Below, one piece after another: positions 51,156-52,874 of a stretch of DNA of 52,874 nucleotides. The stretch is from Blautia glucerasea (GTDB lineage: Bacteria; Bacillota; Clostridia; Lachnospirales; Lachnospiraceae). The stretch spans positions 1-52,874 of the forward strand of contig NZ_JAAITU010000028.1 in NCBI RefSeq assembly GCF_013304385.1, written 5' to 3'. The notes beneath the pieces were generated by a model, which saw only the letters and a program-made list of their open reading frames with translations, was not told where the DNA came from and searched no databases. Position 1 is the first letter of the stretch, and every line of letters begins with the position of its first letter. The position numbers and the translations under genes are program-made.

Positions 51156-52790
51156 ATGCCTATTACTGAGCTTCTGGAAAAGAATTGCCGTCTGTACGGA
51201 GATGAAGTCTGTCTTGTGGAGATCAACCCGGAACTGCCGGAGACCCGGCGGGTCACATGGAAAGAATTTGAACTGATCGAGCCGGAACGTGCCCCCTATT
51301 ACAGGCGTGAGATTACATGGAATATCTTCAACGAAAAAGCCAACCGCTTTGCCAACCTGCTTCTGGAACGTGGTGTCCAGAAAGGAGATAAAGTTGCCAT
51401 CCTTCTGATGAATGGCCTGGAGTGGCTTCCTATCTATTTTGGTATCCTGAAAACAGGTGCACTGGCTGTTCCCCTGAATTACCGTTATTCTGCTGATGAG
51501 ATCCAGTATTGCCTGGATCTGGCTGATGTGGACATCCTGGTATTCGGTCCGGAATTTATTGGCCGTGTAGAGGAAGTAGCCGATGAAATCGGGAAACACA
51601 GGCTTTTGTACTATGTGGGTGATAGCTGTCCTGGTTTTGCTGAGGATTATATTTCCCATACTGCCAACTGTTCCAGCCAGTCGCCCAAGATTGCTATTTC
51701 AGATGACGATTACGCTGCCATTTATTTTTCTTCCGGTACTACCGGATTTCCAAAAGCTATCCTGCACAGACACCGTGCTCTTTTGCATGCCGCCCAGACA
51801 GAACAGCACCATCATGGCCAGACACACCAGGATGTGTTCCTCTGCATTCCTCCCCTGTACCATACAGGAGCCAAGATGCACTGGTTCGGCAGTCTGCTTT
51901 CCGGCAGCAAGGCTGTGCTTTTAAAAGGTGCTAATCCTGAATTTATCCTGCAGGCGGTTTCCGAAGAAAAATGTACCATCGTATGGCTTCTGGTTCCCTG
52001 GGCACAGGATCTTCTTCTTGCCCTTGACCGTGGAGAATTAAAACTTGAAGATTACCAGCTGTCTCAGTGGAGACTGATGCACATTGGTGCCCAGCCGGTT
52101 CCTCCAAGCCTGATCAAGCACTGGAAGGAATACTTTCCTCATCATCAATATGACACCAATTACGGACTTAGTGAATCCATCGGACCAGGCTGTGTCCACC
52201 TTGGAGTTGAGAATATCCACAAGGTTGGTGCCATCGGTGTGCCAGGCTATGGATGGGAAGCAAAGATCATTGATACCCAGGGCAATACTGTTGCTCAGGG
52301 TGAGACCGGTGAGCTTGCTGTCAAAGGACCTGGCGTTATGGAGTGCTATTACAAGGATCCTAAAGCTACTGCAGAGGTGCTTCACGGAGACTGGTTATAT
52401 ACCGGAGACATGGCTATGGAGGATGAAGACGGCTTTATCTATCTGGTAGACCGTAAGAAAGATGTGATCATCAGCGGCGGTGAGAATCTGTATCCTGTAC
52501 AGATCGAAGATTTCCTCCGCACAAATCCTGAGATCCTGGATGTTGCAGTGATCGGTCTTCCGGATAAGCGTCTTGGAGAGATCGCAGCTGCCATTATCCA
52601 GTTAAAACCGGACAGTACCTGCACAGAAGAGGATATTAACCTGTTCTGCCGAAAGCTTCCAAGATACAAACGTCCTAGGAAGATCATCTTTGCAGATGTT
52701 CCACGGAATCCTACCGGCAAGATTGAGAAGCCGAAGCTTCGTGAGATTTATGGTGCCGCCCATCTGGTGGCTACCCAGAGTCAGGGATAA
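51156..52790 (+). CDS. Acyl-CoA synthetase (class I adenylate-forming ligase)
   Basis: 544-residue AMP-dependent ligase that joins a carboxylic acid to CoA through an acyl-AMP. Motifs: the P-loop YFSSGTTGFPKAILHRHRA, PPLYHTGA, NYGLSES, the hinge region YTGDMAMEDEDGFIYLVDRK, and the catalytic Lys in NPTGKIEKPK. It resembles carnitine/crotonobetaine- and medium-chain-type ligases; the acid is not identified. AAGGAG lies nine bases before the ATG. Divergent from the symporter and probably co-regulated with it. Confidence 0.9.
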   Translation: MPITELLEKNCRLYGDEVCLVEINPELPETRRVTWKEFELIEPERAPYYRREITWNIFNEKANRFANLLLERGVQKGDKVAILLMNGLEWLPIYFGILKTGALAVPLNYRYSADEIQYCLDLADVDILVFGPEFIGRVEEVADEIGKHRLLYYVGDSCPGFAEDYISHTANCSSQSPKIAISDDDYAAIYFSSGTTGFPKAILHRHRALLHAAQTEQHHHGQTHQDVFLCIPPLYHTGAKMHWFGSLLSGSKAVLLKGANPEFILQAVSEEKCTIVWLLVPWAQDLLLALDRGELKLEDYQLSQWRLMHIGAQPVPPSLIKHWKEYFPHHQYDTNYGLSESIGPGCVHLGVENIHKVGAIGVPGYGWEAKIIDTQGNTVAQGETGELAVKGPGVMECYYKDPKATAEVLHGDWLYTGDMAMEDEDGFIYLVDRKKDVIISGGENLYPVQIEDFLRTNPEILDVAVIGLPDKRLGEIAAAIIQLKPDSTCTEEDINLFCRKLPRYKRPRKIIFADVPRNPTGKIEKPKLREIYGAAHLVATQSQG

Positions 52791-52804
52791 TAAAAGGCTC
52801 CCCA

Positions 52805-52874
52805 AGTCCCTCAATAATTAAGGGCACTGAAAAAGTCTGATTCTAAAAAAGAATTGGGCTTTTTTTCGTATTTC
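52805..52874. mobile_element. Probable insertion-sequence end at the window edge
   Basis: After the ligase comes a hairpin AGTCCCT/AGGGCACT (52805-52828), then GGGCACTGAAAAAGTC (52822-52837), ATTCT/AGAAT and a T-run. The string looks like the terminal inverted repeat of an insertion sequence, from memory of such ends only; no transposase is within the window. It could also serve as a terminator of the ligase gene. Confidence 0.35.

Overview
The window looks like chromosomal DNA of an anaerobic, low-to-medium GC Firmicute, most likely a gut Lachnospiraceae (Blautia-like is a guess from gene style only). The basis is GGAGG-type ribosome binding sites, TTGACA/TATAAT promoters, an oxygen-sensitive enzyme set (class I [4Fe-4S] fumarase, glycyl radical enzyme, [FeFe] hydrogenase, HdrABC) and a sortase-anchored surface protein. 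It may be a whole contig: base 1 opens on an exact 54-bp palindrome, and the last ~50 bases look like the end of an insertion sequence.

Layout, left to right. (1) 1-8583: a repeat-like structured element, then a minus-strand cluster coding a methyltransferase/M14-hydrolase/methyltransferase fusion, a LysR regulator and a five-gene peptide/nickel-class ABC importer. (2) 8747-11800: a DtxR/MntR-type regulator, glycogen branching enzyme and a TetR-type regulator. (3) 11880-23360: the metabolic core, all minus strand. Reading with transcription it runs malate dehydrogenase, then HdrB-HdrC-HdrA, FlxD and three Flx-type electron-input proteins, then a fumarate-reductase-type iron-sulfur subunit and flavoprotein, then the two fumarase subunits. 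(4) 23817-25798: peptidase T and a small membrane protein. (5) 25946-33363: a complete oligopeptide importer oppBCDFA with a divergent LysR gene. (6) 33457-36790: a dehydratase-type glycyl radical enzyme and its activase. (7) 37068-41987: a DUF1275 membrane protein, a 42-residue Cys-rich FeoB-associated peptide, a group B [FeFe] hydrogenase, a PTS_EIIC_2 membrane protein and an amidohydrolase. (8) 42080-47854: a 1924-residue fibro-slime surface protein. (9) 47940-49224: two highly structured noncoding elements around a yefM-yoeB toxin-antitoxin pair. (10) 49251-52790: a divergent sodium:solute symporter and acyl-CoA ligase sharing a mirrored operator.

How it works together: the core cluster codes the full reductive branch from oxaloacetate to succinate (malate dehydrogenase, fumarase, fumarate reductase). 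Next to it is a complete HdrABC-FlxABCD flavin-based electron-bifurcation module that would draw electrons from NADH. The iron-sulfur subunit of the fumarate reductase lacks the CCG domain seen in methanogen TfrB, whereas HdrB has two. My inference is a soluble, NADH-driven, ferredoxin-reducing fumarate reductase; the [FeFe] hydrogenase further along could vent the ferredoxin electrons as H2. This is the strongest candidate for a new system. The second is the methyltransferase-hydrolase-methyltransferase fusion next to its importer. The third is a family of structured DNA/RNA elements whose cores are conserved while their flanking stems covary.
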